Positions 17,314-28,006 of a stretch of 45,180 nt of DNA are shown piece after piece. Position 1 is the first letter of the stretch. Each line of letters starts with the position of its first letter. The notes beneath the pieces are model-generated. The model saw nothing but the letters and a program-made list of their open reading frames with translations. It ran no database searches and was not told the origin of the DNA. Source of the DNA: Novosphingobium endophyticum (GTDB lineage: Bacteria > Pseudomonadota > Alphaproteobacteria > Sphingomonadales > Sphingomonadaceae); assembly GCF_014640675.1 (NCBI RefSeq), contig NZ_BMHK01000030.1, positions 1-45,180 of the forward strand. Direction: 5' to 3'. Both the position numbers and the translations under genes were made by a program.

Positions 17314-18447
17314 ATGACCCGGCCCGCCCGCATTCTCGTGATCTTCGGCACCCGTCCCGAGGCGATCAAGCTTTTCCCTGTCGTCCATGCGCTGGACGCC
17401 GACCCGCGTTTCGAATGCGTGGTCTGCGTCTCGGCACAGCACCGGCAGATGCTCGACCAGGTGCTGGAGATCGCGGGGATCGTGCCCGATCACGATCTCG
17501 ACGTGATGCAGCCGGACCAGACGCTCGATGCGCTGACCGCCAACCTGCTCACCGGGCTGGGCAAGGTGATGGACCAGGTGCGCCCGGACCGCGTGATCGT
17601 GCAGGGCGATACCGCCACGGCCATGGCCGGCGCACTTGCCGCCTATTATCGCAAGCTGCCGGTGGATCATGTTGAAGCGGGGCTGCGTTCGGGCAACATT
17701 CATCACCCTTGGCCGGAAGAGGTTAACCGCAAGATCATCGGCGCCATGGCCAGCCTGCACTTCGCGCCCACCACTACAAGCGAAGCGGCATTGCTCAGGG
17801 AAAACGTGGATCCCGCGCGCGTTCACGTGACCGGCAACACGGTGATCGACGCGCTGCACTGGGTTTCCGCGAAGATCGAGGCCCGGCCCTCCCTGGCCGC
17901 CGGCCTTGCCGATCTGGAAGCCAGGTTCGCCGGCAGGCGAATCATCGGCGTCACCAGCCACCGGCGCGAGAACTTCGGCGAGGGCATGGAGCAGATCGCG
18001 AGCGCCATCCGCCGCATTGCCGAACGGCCCGACACGGCGGTGATCTTTCCGGTCCACCTCAACCCCAACGTGAGGCGGGTGATGAACGAGCGCCTCTCCG
18101 GCCTCGACAACGTGGCGCTGATCGAACCGCTTGATTATCCGCACTTCGCGCGCCTGCTGAACATTGCCGAGATCATGCTGACCGACAGCGGCGGCGTGCA
18201 GGAGGAGGCCCCCGCCCTCGGCAAGCCGGTGCTGGTGATGCGCGAGACCACCGAAAGACCCGAAGGCGTCGCAGCCGGCACGGCAAAGCTGGTCGGAACA
18301 TCGGCCGGGACAATCGTTACCGAAATATCAACCTTGCTCGACGATACAGCAGCTTACGAGGCCATGGCGCGCGCCCACAATCCCTTCGGGGACGGGCAGT
18401 CCGCGCGCCGAATCGTGGAGCTGCTTGCACGTGAAATCGGACACTAA
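17314..18447 (+). CDS. wecB: UDP-N-acetylglucosamine 2-epimerase (non-hydrolysing)
   Basis: A 377-residue GT-B-fold epimerase: the N-terminus is ILVIFGTRPEAIKLFPVVHA, followed by VQGDTATAMAGALAAYY, VEAGLRSGNIHHPWPEEVNR, TSHRRENFGEG and LTDSGGVQEEAPALGKPVLVMR. It interconverts UDP-GlcNAc and UDP-ManNAc. It overlaps the dehydrogenase gene, so UDP-ManNAc passes directly to the next step, giving UDP-ManNAcA for a surface polysaccharide. Confidence 0.95.
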   Translation: MTRPARILVIFGTRPEAIKLFPVVHALDADPRFECVVCVSAQHRQMLDQVLEIAGIVPDHDLDVMQPDQTLDALTANLLTGLGKVMDQVRPDRVIVQGDTATAMAGALAAYYRKLPVDHVEAGLRSGNIHHPWPEEVNRKIIGAMASLHFAPTTTSEAALLRENVDPARVHVTGNTVIDALHWVSAKIEARPSLAAGLADLEARFAGRRIIGVTSHRRENFGEGMEQIASAIRRIAERPDTAVIFPVHLNPNVRRVMNERLSGLDNVALIEPLDYPHFARLLNIAEIMLTDSGGVQEEAPALGKPVLVMRETTERPEGVAAGTAKLVGTSAGTIVTEISTLLDDTAAYEAMARAHNPFGDGQSARRIVELLAREIGH

Positions 18448-19732
18448 ACCCGCCGTCTGTGTCGTTGGACTAGGCTATATCGGACTTCCCACCGCGGCCG
18501 TCATCGCCCGCGCCGGATGCAAGGTGCTCGGCCTCGACGTCTCGCAAAAGGTCGTCGACACGATCAATCGCGGCGAAATTCATATCGAGGAAGTCGATCT
18601 CGACGGCCTCGTCCACGGAGTCGTCGCGCGCGGCCTGCTTTCCGCATCGACCGAAGTCGCGCCGGCGGATGTCTTCGTCATTGCCGTGCCGACACCCTTC
18701 GACAAGGATCATGCGCCCGACATTTCCTATGTGCTTTCCGCCGGCCGTACTATCGCCCCGGTTCTGAAGCAGGGCGACGTGGTGATCCTCGAGTCCACCT
18801 CGCCCGTCGGAACCACCGAGCAGCTTCGCGACCTCCTCGCCGAGCTGCGCCCCGACCTGAAGGTTCCCGGTCGCACCGCCGAGATCCCCGATATCTCGAT
18901 CGCCTATTGCCCCGAGCGCGTGCTGCCCGGCCGCATCCTGGAAGAGCTGACCAACAACGACCGCTCGATCGGCGGCGTGACCCCGCGCTGCGCGAGGAAG
19001 GCGCTGGCCTTCTACAAGCGCTTCGTGCGCGGCGAGTGCGTCACCACCGACGCGCGCTCGGCGGAAATGACCAAGCTGGTCGAGAATGCCTATCGCGACG
19101 TCAACATCGCCTTCGCCAACGAACTGTCGATCGTCTCCGACACAATGGGCCTCGACGTGTGGGAAGTGATCCGCCTCGCCAACCGTCACCCGCGCGTGAA
19201 CATCCTGTCGCCCGGCCCGGGCGTGGGCGGCCACTGCATCGCGGTGGACCCGTGGTTCATCGTTCACGGCGCGCCCGAGCAGACCCCGCTGATCCGCACC
19301 GCGCGCGGCGTGAACGATGGCAAGATGCACCATGTGGTCGCCAGGGCCGAGGCGCTCGTCGAAGCGCACCCCAAGGCGAAAGTCGCCTGCCTCGGCCTCG
19401 CCTTCAAGGCCAATATCGACGACTTCCGCGAAAGCCCGGCGCGCTTCGTTGCCAGCCGCCTTGCGCGCAAGTTCGGCAGCCAGATCCACATCGTCGAGCC
19501 CTATGCCGCGCAGCTGCCGATCGAGTTCACCGACACCGGCGCCACCCAAATCGACATCGACGACGCGCTCGAGACCTGCGACATCCTGATCGTACTGGTC
19601 GACCACGACGTGTTCCGCGTCGTACCGCTGGCCGAGCGCGCCGAAAAGCTGGTCTACGACACGCGCGGCATCTGGCCCGACCAGCCGCAGGCGGTACGCG
19701 AGCAGGAGGCGGCGCTGCGGCTGGCGAGCTGA
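18431..19732 (+). CDS. wecC: UDP-N-acetyl-D-mannosamine dehydrogenase
   Basis: About 433 residues. The Rossmann site is VVGLGYIGLPTAAVIARAG, the domain linker contains STSPVGTTEQL, and the catalytic cysteine lies in GPGVGGHCIAVDPWF. A C-terminal UDP-binding domain follows. It oxidises UDP-ManNAc twice to UDP-ManNAcA with NAD+. The GTG at 18431 is about ten bases after GGAG; a TTG at 18425 would add two residues. It overlaps wecB by 17 bases and converges with the symporter gene. Confidence 0.94.
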   Translation: MKSDTKPAVCVVGLGYIGLPTAAVIARAGCKVLGLDVSQKVVDTINRGEIHIEEVDLDGLVHGVVARGLLSASTEVAPADVFVIAVPTPFDKDHAPDISYVLSAGRTIAPVLKQGDVVILESTSPVGTTEQLRDLLAELRPDLKVPGRTAEIPDISIAYCPERVLPGRILEELTNNDRSIGGVTPRCARKALAFYKRFVRGECVTTDARSAEMTKLVENAYRDVNIAFANELSIVSDTMGLDVWEVIRLANRHPRVNILSPGPGVGGHCIAVDPWFIVHGAPEQTPLIRTARGVNDGKMHHVVARAEALVEAHPKAKVACLGLAFKANIDDFRESPARFVASRLARKFGSQIHIVEPYAAQLPIEFTDTGATQIDIDDALETCDILIVLVDHDVFRVVPLAERAEKLVYDTRGIWPDQPQAVREQEAALRLAS

Positions 19733-19741
19733 CGCCTTCGG

Positions 19742-21271
19742 CTACTTCTCCACCGTCGGCACGTCATGATCGTGCCCGGCGTCCTTCTCTCCGCGCGCGA
19801 GCTTGAAGACCACGCCCGAGAGCAGCGCGAGGGCAATCAGGTTGGGCAGGGCCATCGAGGCGTTGGAAATGTCGCCCAGGCGCCAGACGAGCTGGAGCGG
19901 CTGGCTCGCCCCGACCATCACCGCCAGGCACCACAGGACGCGCCAGATCAGGTGCAGCGCCTTTTCGCCCCGCGCGCTGGCGCCCGGAATCCGGTCGTAG
20001 AGGAAAGTGATCGCCCGCTCGCCGTAGTAGCTCCAGGTCAGCAGCGTCGTGAATACGAAGAGGATCAGCGCCGTCGAGGCGATGATGCTGCCGATCGCCA
20101 CGCCGCCGATCGACACCGGAAACGCCGCCGCGAAGGCGCCCGAGGTCATGGCGAAGCCGGTGAGGTCCGACTGCCAGGCGTGCTGCACCGCTTGCCCGCC
20201 GCCGGTGAAGTCACCCTCCACCGTCAGGATGACGAGCGCGGTCATGGTACAGATGACGATGGTGTCGATGAACGTGCCCATCATCGCCATGCGCCCCTGC
20301 ACTTGCGGGTCGTCGGTCTGGGCGACGGCGTGGGCCATCGGCGTCGAGCCCTGGCCGGCCTCGTTTGAGAACAGGCCGCGCGCCACGCCCGCGCGCAGGG
20401 CGAGCATGATCCCCGCGCCGACGAAGCCTCCGGTCGCGGACTGGGCACTGAAGGCCCCGCCGAAGATGCGCGCGAAAGTCTCCGGGATGTCGCGGATGTC
20501 GAGGAGGATCGCGATCAACGCCATCAGGATATAGGCGCCGGCCATGAACGGCACGATCCTCTCGGCCACCGCGCCGATCGACTTGATGCCGCCGATGATG
20601 ACGATGAAGACAACGATGGCGGTGATCAGGCCGCCCATCCATTCCTCGATGCCGAACAGCTCGTTCATGCCGTCCGCCACGGCGTTTGACTGGATCGCGT
20701 TGCCGGTGATGAGCGTCGAGAACAGAGTACCGAGGCAGAAGATCACGGCGAGCCAGGTCCACTTGGGGCCCAGGCCGCGTACGATGTAGGTCATCGGGCC
20801 GCCGCGCCAGTGGCCATTGGGGCCTTTCTGGCGAAAGCGGATCGCCAGCGAACCCTCGGCAAAGGCCAGTGCCATGCCGATCAGCGCGGTGATCCACATC
20901 CAGAAGATCGCTCCCGGCCCCCCCAGCGCGATGGCGGTGGCGACGCCCGCCAGGTTGCCGGTGCCGACCTGCCCCGAAAGCGCCGTCGAGAGCGCGGCGA
21001 AGGGGCTGATCTCACCCGAACCGCCTTTCTGGCGGCCACGAAACAAACCTGCGAAGGCATTGCCGAGCTGGCGCAGCGGATAGAAGCGCAGGCCCACCAT
21101 CATATACAGGCCGATGCCCAGCAGCATGATCACCATCGGCGGGAAGGGCACGATCACCGCCCCATCCCAGGTTCCGCCCCATATAAAGTCCGAAACATTG
21201 GTGATGTCGTCGATCAGGCCCGGCTCCGGATCTCCCGGTGCGGCTGCGGCCATCATGGCTGTGATTGTCAT
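19742..21271 (-). CDS. Alanine/glycine:cation symporter (AGCS family)
   Basis: A 509-residue inner-membrane carrier with about ten helices. The AGCS block LSGQVGTGNLAGVATAIALGG is followed by GPGAIFWMWITALIGMALAF and later by FSNEAGQGSTPMAHAVAQT. It imports alanine or glycine with Na+ (or H+). It is monocistronic; its end lies nine bases from the convergent wecC stop. Substrate preference within the family cannot be decided from sequence. Confidence 0.93.
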   Translation of the reverse strand: MTITAMMAAAAPGDPEPGLIDDITNVSDFIWGGTWDGAVIVPFPPMVIMLLGIGLYMMVGLRFYPLRQLGNAFAGLFRGRQKGGSGEISPFAALSTALSGQVGTGNLAGVATAIALGGPGAIFWMWITALIGMALAFAEGSLAIRFRQKGPNGHWRGGPMTYIVRGLGPKWTWLAVIFCLGTLFSTLITGNAIQSNAVADGMNELFGIEEWMGGLITAIVVFIVIIGGIKSIGAVAERIVPFMAGAYILMALIAILLDIRDIPETFARIFGGAFSAQSATGGFVGAGIMLALRAGVARGLFSNEAGQGSTPMAHAVAQTDDPQVQGRMAMMGTFIDTIVICTMTALVILTVEGDFTGGGQAVQHAWQSDLTGFAMTSGAFAAAFPVSIGGVAIGSIIASTALILFVFTTLLTWSYYGERAITFLYDRIPGASARGEKALHLIWRVLWCLAVMVGASQPLQLVWRLGDISNASMALPNLIALALLSGVVFKLARGEKDAGHDHDVPTVEK

Positions 21272-21370
21272 TCGTTGGCGTTCCCCTGATTGCTCGCCAT
21301 GCGATGGCGATGCGCGATGGTGGACGAAAGAAAGGCTACGCGAAAGAGGCTGTGTGGACAGGTCCGGTGG

Positions 21371-22138
21371 CTAAATCCCGGCGTACCAGGCGTAGGCGCC
21401 CTGATCCTCCCAGTACCCGCCCCGCCCGCCGTAGAGGCCCTCGAGCGAAGACCGGGCCTCTATGCGGGTAACGAACTTGGCATGCTTGTAGCCGAGCTGC
21501 CTCTCGACCCGCAGCCGCAAGGGCGCGCCGTGCTTTTCCTCGAGCGGCCGCCCGTTCATTTCCCAGGCGAGGATGGTCTGGGGATGAAAGGCGTCCACGA
21601 GATCGATGGATTCGTAATAGGGATGGCCGTGAAGCACGTCGGCGCAGTGGAACACGATATACCGCGTCTGCGGCTTCAGCCGCGCGAGGTCGAGCAGATG
21701 GGCAAGCCTCGGTCCGCGCCACTGGCCGATGGCGCTCCAGCCCTCGACGCAGTCGTGGCGGGTGATCTGGCTGCGCAGCGGCAGCGCCTTGAGGACGTCC
21801 AGCGGCATCGCCAGCGGCCGTTCGACAAGGCCGTCCACCTTGAGCGACCAGTCGGCGAAACCTTGCGCGAGCTGGCTCTTGTACGCCTCGCCGGAGCCCT
21901 CGCGGCTGCCGTTGGCGCGAAACACAGGCGACATCTCGTGAACCGAAAACTCGCGCGCCAGCGCATCGCGGCCCAGCGCGCGCTGCGTCGCCATGTGCAG
22001 GTCCTCGCCGCTCTCCAGCACGGAGCGGAACGCGGCATTCTCGAACAGCCGGTCGCAGCCGGTCAGCAGCAGCCCGCCCGCGCCCACGGCGCCTGCGCGG
22101 ATCAGCCTGCGGCGCGAAAGGATGAGCTTCTCCGTCAT
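21371..22138 (-). CDS. Molybdopterin-dependent oxidoreductase (sulfite-oxidase fold)
   Basis: 255 residues. The N-terminus carries a twin-arginine-like motif SRRRLIRAG and a hydrophobic stretch ending in LLLTGC, suggesting Tat export and possibly lipid anchoring. The Moco domain holds the likely Mo-binding cysteine in RHDCVEGWSAIGQWRG, with typical HGHPYYESIDLVDAFHPQT and GAPLRLRVERQLGYKHAK. It overlaps the cytochrome b gene (ATGA), which probably supplies or takes the electrons. The substrate is unknown; the MsrP/YedY pair is a distant comparison. Confidence 0.9.
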   Translation of the reverse strand: MTEKLILSRRRLIRAGAVGAGGLLLTGCDRLFENAAFRSVLESGEDLHMATQRALGRDALAREFSVHEMSPVFRANGSREGSGEAYKSQLAQGFADWSLKVDGLVERPLAMPLDVLKALPLRSQITRHDCVEGWSAIGQWRGPRLAHLLDLARLKPQTRYIVFHCADVLHGHPYYESIDLVDAFHPQTILAWEMNGRPLEEKHGAPLRLRVERQLGYKHAKFVTRIEARSSLEGLYGGRGGYWEDQGAYAWYAGI

Positions 22139-23010
22139 TCGCCCTTCTCCTTCGGCAGACGATAGTTGCCGCTAATCATCGCGCGCACCTCGTTGAAGGG
22201 ACCGGCCAGCACGACCATCACGATGTGGACGAGGAAAAACGCGATCAGCAGGAACGCGGCGATGAAGTGGACCGAGCGCGCGGACTGCCTGCCGCCGAAA
22301 GCCTCGGTGACGATCGGCGCCCAGGCGTCGGTGGCGGGCGACATGGCAAGCCCGGTGACGATCATCAGCGGCAGCAGGATGAACAGCACTCCCGCATAGG
22401 AGAGTTTCTGCAGCGAATTGTACCTCAGCGCCGCCGCGCCCGTCGGGAACCGCAGGCGCGCGTGCCGCCAGATCTCGTGCCACAGGTGGCGCGGGTTCCA
22501 CTCGGCGCGGGTGACGTGGATGTCGCGGCGCAAGTGGCCGTTGATCAGCGACCAGAGGAGATGGAACAGCAGCCCCAGCGCCAGCACCCAGGCGAAGGCA
22601 AGGTGCCAGATGCGCGCGACCGAGAGGCTGTATTGCGAAGGGATCGTCGCCCAATAGGGAAAGGCATGGCGGCGTTCGCGCCCCTCGGCATCCTTCCACA
22701 GCCCCAGCACCCCCGTCGTGTCAAAGCGCCGCGAGCCGACCTGCAGGAAGCCGCTGTCCTCCCCGGTCCGTGTATTCCGCAAGGTGCCGATCTTGAGCCA
22801 GGGCTCATCGAAGTTCGCCCCGTATTCTCCCCAGTAGAGCCGGGGATGGGCATTGAAGATCATCAGTCCGCTCATCAGCATGACGAGCAGCGTGACCGCA
22901 TTGACCCAGTGCCACACCCGGGTCGAGAGCCGATGGCGCCTGACGAGCGCGCCTCCGCGAGGCCGGTCCGGGGCGGCACTGTCGCATTCGGGCTGCCCGA
23001 CGCTCATCAT
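22135..23010 (-). CDS. Cytochrome b/b6-type membrane subunit
   Basis: A 291-residue membrane protein with four main helices and paired histidines for haem: RVWHWVNAVTLLVM, RIWHLAFAWVLALGLLFH and RSVHFIAAFLLIAFFLVH. This matches b-type cytochromes of PhsC/hydrogenase type that connect quinones to periplasmic oxidoreductases. It is followed by the Mo-enzyme gene with a four-base overlap. A periplasmic loop of about 90 residues between the first helices (YWGEYGANFDEPW onward) is larger than usual. Confidence 0.9.
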   Translation of the reverse strand: MMSVGQPECDSAAPDRPRGGALVRRHRLSTRVWHWVNAVTLLVMLMSGLMIFNAHPRLYWGEYGANFDEPWLKIGTLRNTRTGEDSGFLQVGSRRFDTTGVLGLWKDAEGRERRHAFPYWATIPSQYSLSVARIWHLAFAWVLALGLLFHLLWSLINGHLRRDIHVTRAEWNPRHLWHEIWRHARLRFPTGAAALRYNSLQKLSYAGVLFILLPLMIVTGLAMSPATDAWAPIVTEAFGGRQSARSVHFIAAFLLIAFFLVHIVMVVLAGPFNEVRAMISGNYRLPKEKGE

Positions 23011-23031
23011 CCCCTCCTTCGCGCTCGCTCG

Positions 23032-23448
23032 CTACTGCCCGATCAGATGGACCGCCACTTGGCGACGGTGCGGTATTCGCCGGTGCTCGGCAAGGTAAAT
23101 TCCCTGCCACGTTCCCAGCGCCATGCGCCCGCCGATCAGGGGAATCGAGAGGTTCACGCCGGTCAGCGTCGCGCGCAGGTGCGCGGGCATGTCGTCCGGC
23201 CCCTCGTCGTCGTGGGCATAGCGGGTATCTTCCGGCGCAAGACGATCGAGCCATTCGGCAAGGTCCTGCCGCACTTCGCGCGCGGCGTTTTCCTGGATCA
23301 GCAGCGAAGCCGAGGTATGGCGGCACAAGAGGGTCAGCAGGCCTTCGCCGATTCCGCTTTCGGCGGCCCATCCGGCTATCGCTCGAGTGATATCGGTGAA
23401 GCCGCGGCCCGGAGTATCGAAAGTGAGGATTGTACAGACTTGTCTCAT
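23032..23448 (-). CDS. YjbQ/UPF0047 family protein
   Basis: 138 residues from the ATG at 23448, starting MRQVCTILTF; an upstream in-frame start at 23502 is unlikely. Family motifs are CRHTSASLLIQENA, HDDEGPDDMPAHLR and GTWQGIYLAEHR. Proteins of this family are annotated as secondary thiamine-phosphate synthase enzymes on the basis of weak complementation, so the true role is open. It stands between the cytochrome gene and the divergent enoyl-CoA hydratase gene. Confidence 0.9.
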   Translation of the reverse strand: MRQVCTILTFDTPGRGFTDITRAIAGWAAESGIGEGLLTLLCRHTSASLLIQENAAREVRQDLAEWLDRLAPEDTRYAHDDEGPDDMPAHLRATLTGVNLSIPLIGGRMALGTWQGIYLAEHRRIPHRRQVAVHLIGQ

Positions 23449-23519
23449 GGTCCCACAATCCTGATCGCATGGCACGCAGCTTTCAACTGCTGGCGGCAAC
23501 AAGAGAGGAAGGGAGAAGT

Positions 23520-24320
23520 ATGGACACCCGGTTCTGCAAAGTGGAAATCGACGGCCCGATCATGACCGTGACGATCGACCGCCCGGAAATGCGCAATGCG
23601 CTTCACGGCGATGCCAATTTCGAGCTGGGCGAGGTGTTCGACCATTTCGAGGCGACGCCGCAGCTCTGGGTCGCGATCCTCACCGGATCGGGCGACAAGG
23701 CCTTTTCCGCGGGTGCGGACCTGCGCACGCCCTTCGACAAGAACGATCCGCGCGCCTTCAAGGGCATGCCCGTGCCGGAAACCGGCTTCGCGGGTCTGGT
23801 CTGGCGCTTCAACCGCCGCAAGCCGGTGATCGCGGCGGTAAACGGCTTTGCCGTCGGCGGCGGGTTCGAGGCCGCGCTTGCCTGCGACATCATCGTCTCG
23901 GCCGAAAGCGCCAGCTTCGGGCTGACCGAGCCCAAGGTCGGCCTTGCGGCGCTCGGCGGGGGTATCCAACGCATCATCCAGGAACTCGGCCCCAAGCGCG
24001 CCCATGCCATGCTGCTGACCGCGCGCAAGATCGGCGCGGCGCAGGCCCGCGACTGGGGCATGGTGGCGGAAGTCGTGCCCGACGGCGAACTGATGGTCTG
24101 CGCGCGGCGCTGGGCCGAAGAGATCACCGCCTGTTCGCCCGCCTCGATCATGGCGACCAAGGCGGTAATGCAGTCCTACTATGATCTCGGCATGGAAGCC
24201 TCGAACCGCGAGATGTTCGCACTGCCCGAAGTGCGTTCGCTGTTCACGGGCCCCGACGCGCGCGAAGGCGGCAAGGCCTTTGCCGAGAAGCGCAAGCCGG
24301 TCTGGGCGGACCCGCAATGA
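23520..24320 (+). CDS. Enoyl-CoA hydratase/isomerase family protein (1)
   Basis: A 266-residue crotonase-fold protein from the ATG at 23520 after GGGAGAAGT. Oxyanion-hole segments are KAFSAGADLR and NGFAVGGGFEAALACD. The position that matches the first catalytic glutamate of rat hydratase is kept (FGLTEPKVGL), but the second appears to be alanine (RAHAMLLT), so hydration may not be its reaction. It overlaps the next crotonase gene (ATGA). Short-chain acyl-CoA conversion in a degradation pathway is a reasonable guess. Confidence 0.88.
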   Translation: MDTRFCKVEIDGPIMTVTIDRPEMRNALHGDANFELGEVFDHFEATPQLWVAILTGSGDKAFSAGADLRTPFDKNDPRAFKGMPVPETGFAGLVWRFNRRKPVIAAVNGFAVGGGFEAALACDIIVSAESASFGLTEPKVGLAALGGGIQRIIQELGPKRAHAMLLTARKIGAAQARDWGMVAEVVPDGELMVCARRWAEEITACSPASIMATKAVMQSYYDLGMEASNREMFALPEVRSLFTGPDAREGGKAFAEKRKPVWADPQ

Positions 24321-25081
24321 GCAAGCCCGCCGTCCTCGTCGAACGACGCGGGGCGATCGCGCTTGTCACGCTGAACCGGCCGGAACGGCGCAATGCCGTG
24401 ACCCGGCCGGTGTGCGCCGATCTCTACGCGGCAGTGAAGGAGGTCGCCGAAAGCGATGCGCGCGTCCTCGTGCTGCGCGGGGCGGGCGAGGACTTCTGCG
24501 TGGGCGCCGACATGAAAGCCTCGGCCGAGGAGAACCGGGCGCGGCCGGGCAGCGAGCCGGGAGAATTCTACCACGCGGCGACACTGCTCCACACCATGCC
24601 GCAAGTAACCATCGCCGCGATCGACGGGGGATGCGCGGGCGCGGGCATGGGCTGGGCCATGGCCTGCGACCTGCGCTTCGCGGCGGCGCGCGCGCGGTTC
24701 TCCACCGCGTTCCTGAACGTCGGCGTGTCGGGCGACATGGGACTCGCCTGGAGCCTGCATCACATCGTCGGCGGCGCCAAAGCACGCGAGCTGATACTTT
24801 TCCCCGAACGCTTCGGCGGGAAGGAGGCGCTGGCCATGGGCCTCGTCAACCGGCTTTTCGCGCCCGACGAACTTCACGAAGCGGTGCTGTCGATCGCCGG
24901 GGATCTGGCCGCGCGCGATCCGCTGGCGCTCAGGCTGATCAAGGCGAACAGCCTGTCCGCCGAACGGCTGCCGATCGGCGAATACATCGACATCGAAACC
25001 GCCCGGCACCTGGAGACAACCGATCGCCCCGAACGCGCCCGCCTGATGGCCGAAGGCTACGCCCGCCGCAAGGACGACTGA
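24317..25081 (+). CDS. Enoyl-CoA hydratase/isomerase family protein (2)
   Basis: A 254-residue crotonase paralogue with oxyanion segments DFCVGADMKAS and GGCAGAGMGWAMACD. Here the first catalytic glutamate position is changed (FSTAFLNVGVSG) while the second seems present (KARELILF), the reverse of the preceding gene. Coupled expression by the four-base overlap suggests that the two act in one pathway or complex. The final C-terminal KDD ends 72 bases before fumC. Confidence 0.88.
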   Translation: MSKPAVLVERRGAIALVTLNRPERRNAVTRPVCADLYAAVKEVAESDARVLVLRGAGEDFCVGADMKASAEENRARPGSEPGEFYHAATLLHTMPQVTIAAIDGGCAGAGMGWAMACDLRFAAARARFSTAFLNVGVSGDMGLAWSLHHIVGGAKARELILFPERFGGKEALAMGLVNRLFAPDELHEAVLSIAGDLAARDPLALRLIKANSLSAERLPIGEYIDIETARHLETTDRPERARLMAEGYARRKDD

Positions 25082-25153
25082 GCCTTCGCGCTTCACACCG
25101 GGGCAATCCGTTCTTATCTCGGCCGGGTACATCCGCGACAGGACCGAGCAGCC

Positions 25154-26533
<1,380 letters not shown>

Positions 26534-26569
26534 CGCGCCGTCGCGGTCGGCACGCTCTCCGCCCGCCGT

Positions 26570-27991
26570 TCAGAACTCGGACCAGTCCTCGTGAGGTTCA
26601 ATGACCTTGAGGGCAGTGGCCCCGACGCTCACCGGCGGCACTGCCTTGGGACGGCGCGCGGCCTTTGCGGGCGGCGGCGGGCTGACTCGCCTGGCGATAT
26701 CGGCGGACCGCGATTGCCGGCCCGTTTCGAAACGGCTGACGATGTTGGTAAGCTCGCGCGCCTCGTCGGTCAGCGAGCGGGCGGCGGCCGTCGATTCCTC
26801 GACCATCGCGGCGTTCTGCTGCGTCACGCGGTCAAGATCGGCGACGGCGGCGTTGACCTGATGCAGGCTGGCGGCCTGCGACTGCCCGCTCGATGCGATG
26901 TCCGAAACCAGCGCGTTGATCTCGCCCACGCGCGAGACGATCTTGGTCAGCAGCGTGCCCGTCTCGCCGACGAGGCCGACGCCCGATTTGACCTGCTCGG
27001 TCGACGCGGTGATGAGCGCGGTGATGTCCTTCGCGGCATCCGCCGAGCGCTGGGCCAGCGCGCGAACTTCGTTCGCGACAACCGCGAAGCCCTTGCCGGC
27101 ATCCCCGGCCCGCGCGGCTTCCACGCCGGCGTTGAGCGCGAGCAGATTGGTCTGGAAAGCGATGCCGTCGATAACGCCGATGATCTGGCTGATTTCCTCG
27201 GCCGAACGCTCGATGGCGCCCATGGCGTCGACCGCCCTGGCGACGACCGCACCGCCCTCGGTCGCCTCGACATGCGCGTTGGTGATCGACTTCTGCGCTT
27301 CGACGGCGGCTTCGGCTGACCGGTTCACGCCCTGCGTCACCTGATCCATCGTCGCGGACGTTTCTTCGAGGCTGGCCGCCTGCCGTGCGTTGCGCTGCGA
27401 GAGGTCGTCCGAGGCGCTGTGAATCTCCGAGGCGCCGGTAAGTACCGCGCTGGCGCTCCCGCGAACCGCGGCCATTGCCGCCGCCAGCGAATCCACCGCA
27501 TGGTTGAAATCCCGCCGCAGCTCTTCATAGGCTGCGGGGAACGCCGCCCTGATCTGGCAGTCGAGCTGGTTGCTCGCAAGCGCCTTCAGTCCGCGGCTGA
27601 GGACTTCGACCAGAGCCTGCTGATCCTCTCGGCCCTGTTCGGCCTCGGCGGCGTTGTCGCGGAATGTCGCCATGGCCTTGGTCATGCGGCCGACGCAATC
27701 GCGATATTCAGTGTAGGCTATCTCGCTGCGGGTATCCCCGGCGGCGAGCGCCTCCATGCGCTCGACCGTGTTCACATAAGGCGTGCAGATCAGGCGCGAA
27801 GCCAGCAGGACGGTGGCGATGGTGCCCGCAAAGGCAAGCCCGACGGTGCCGAGCAGCACCGCCCCCGGCAAGCCTTGCGTCAGCGCGAGCGTCGTGGTGA
27901 CCACTCCGACGCCGGCAAGCCCGGTGTGCACGGCCAGCAGGGTCGTGAACTTCGAGCGGATGGATGCCTCTTTCTCGAACCACTCGAGCAT
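26570..27991 (-). CDS. Methyl-accepting chemotaxis protein
   Basis: 473 residues from the ATG at 27991, preceded by AGAGAGG. Two membrane helices with only a very short loop lie near residues 15-65 (TGLAGVGVVTTTLAL and AVLLGTVGLAFAGTIATVLL). A HAMP-like segment follows at about 70-125, and the rigid signalling hairpin contains IDGIAFQTNLLALNAGVEAA with AGDAGKGFAVVANEVR. There is no periplasmic sensor domain. The last residues, DWSEF, look like the tether pentapeptide that binds CheR/CheB. It should signal to CheA/CheW; the stimulus may be membrane or redox state rather than a ligand. Confidence 0.93.
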   Translation of the reverse strand: MLEWFEKEASIRSKFTTLLAVHTGLAGVGVVTTTLALTQGLPGAVLLGTVGLAFAGTIATVLLASRLICTPYVNTVERMEALAAGDTRSEIAYTEYRDCVGRMTKAMATFRDNAAEAEQGREDQQALVEVLSRGLKALASNQLDCQIRAAFPAAYEELRRDFNHAVDSLAAAMAAVRGSASAVLTGASEIHSASDDLSQRNARQAASLEETSATMDQVTQGVNRSAEAAVEAQKSITNAHVEATEGGAVVARAVDAMGAIERSAEEISQIIGVIDGIAFQTNLLALNAGVEAARAGDAGKGFAVVANEVRALAQRSADAAKDITALITASTEQVKSGVGLVGETGTLLTKIVSRVGEINALVSDIASSGQSQAASLHQVNAAVADLDRVTQQNAAMVEESTAAARSLTDEARELTNIVSRFETGRQSRSADIARRVSPPPPAKAARRPKAVPPVSVGATALKVIEPHEDWSEF

Positions 27992-28006
27992 CTTCGTGCC
28001 TCTCTG

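Noticed and set aside
18470..19606. 378-codon minus-strand frame opposite wecC
   Set aside because: A mirror of the GC-rich third-codon pattern of wecC. The His/Asp/Gly-rich composition is typical of antisense shadows.
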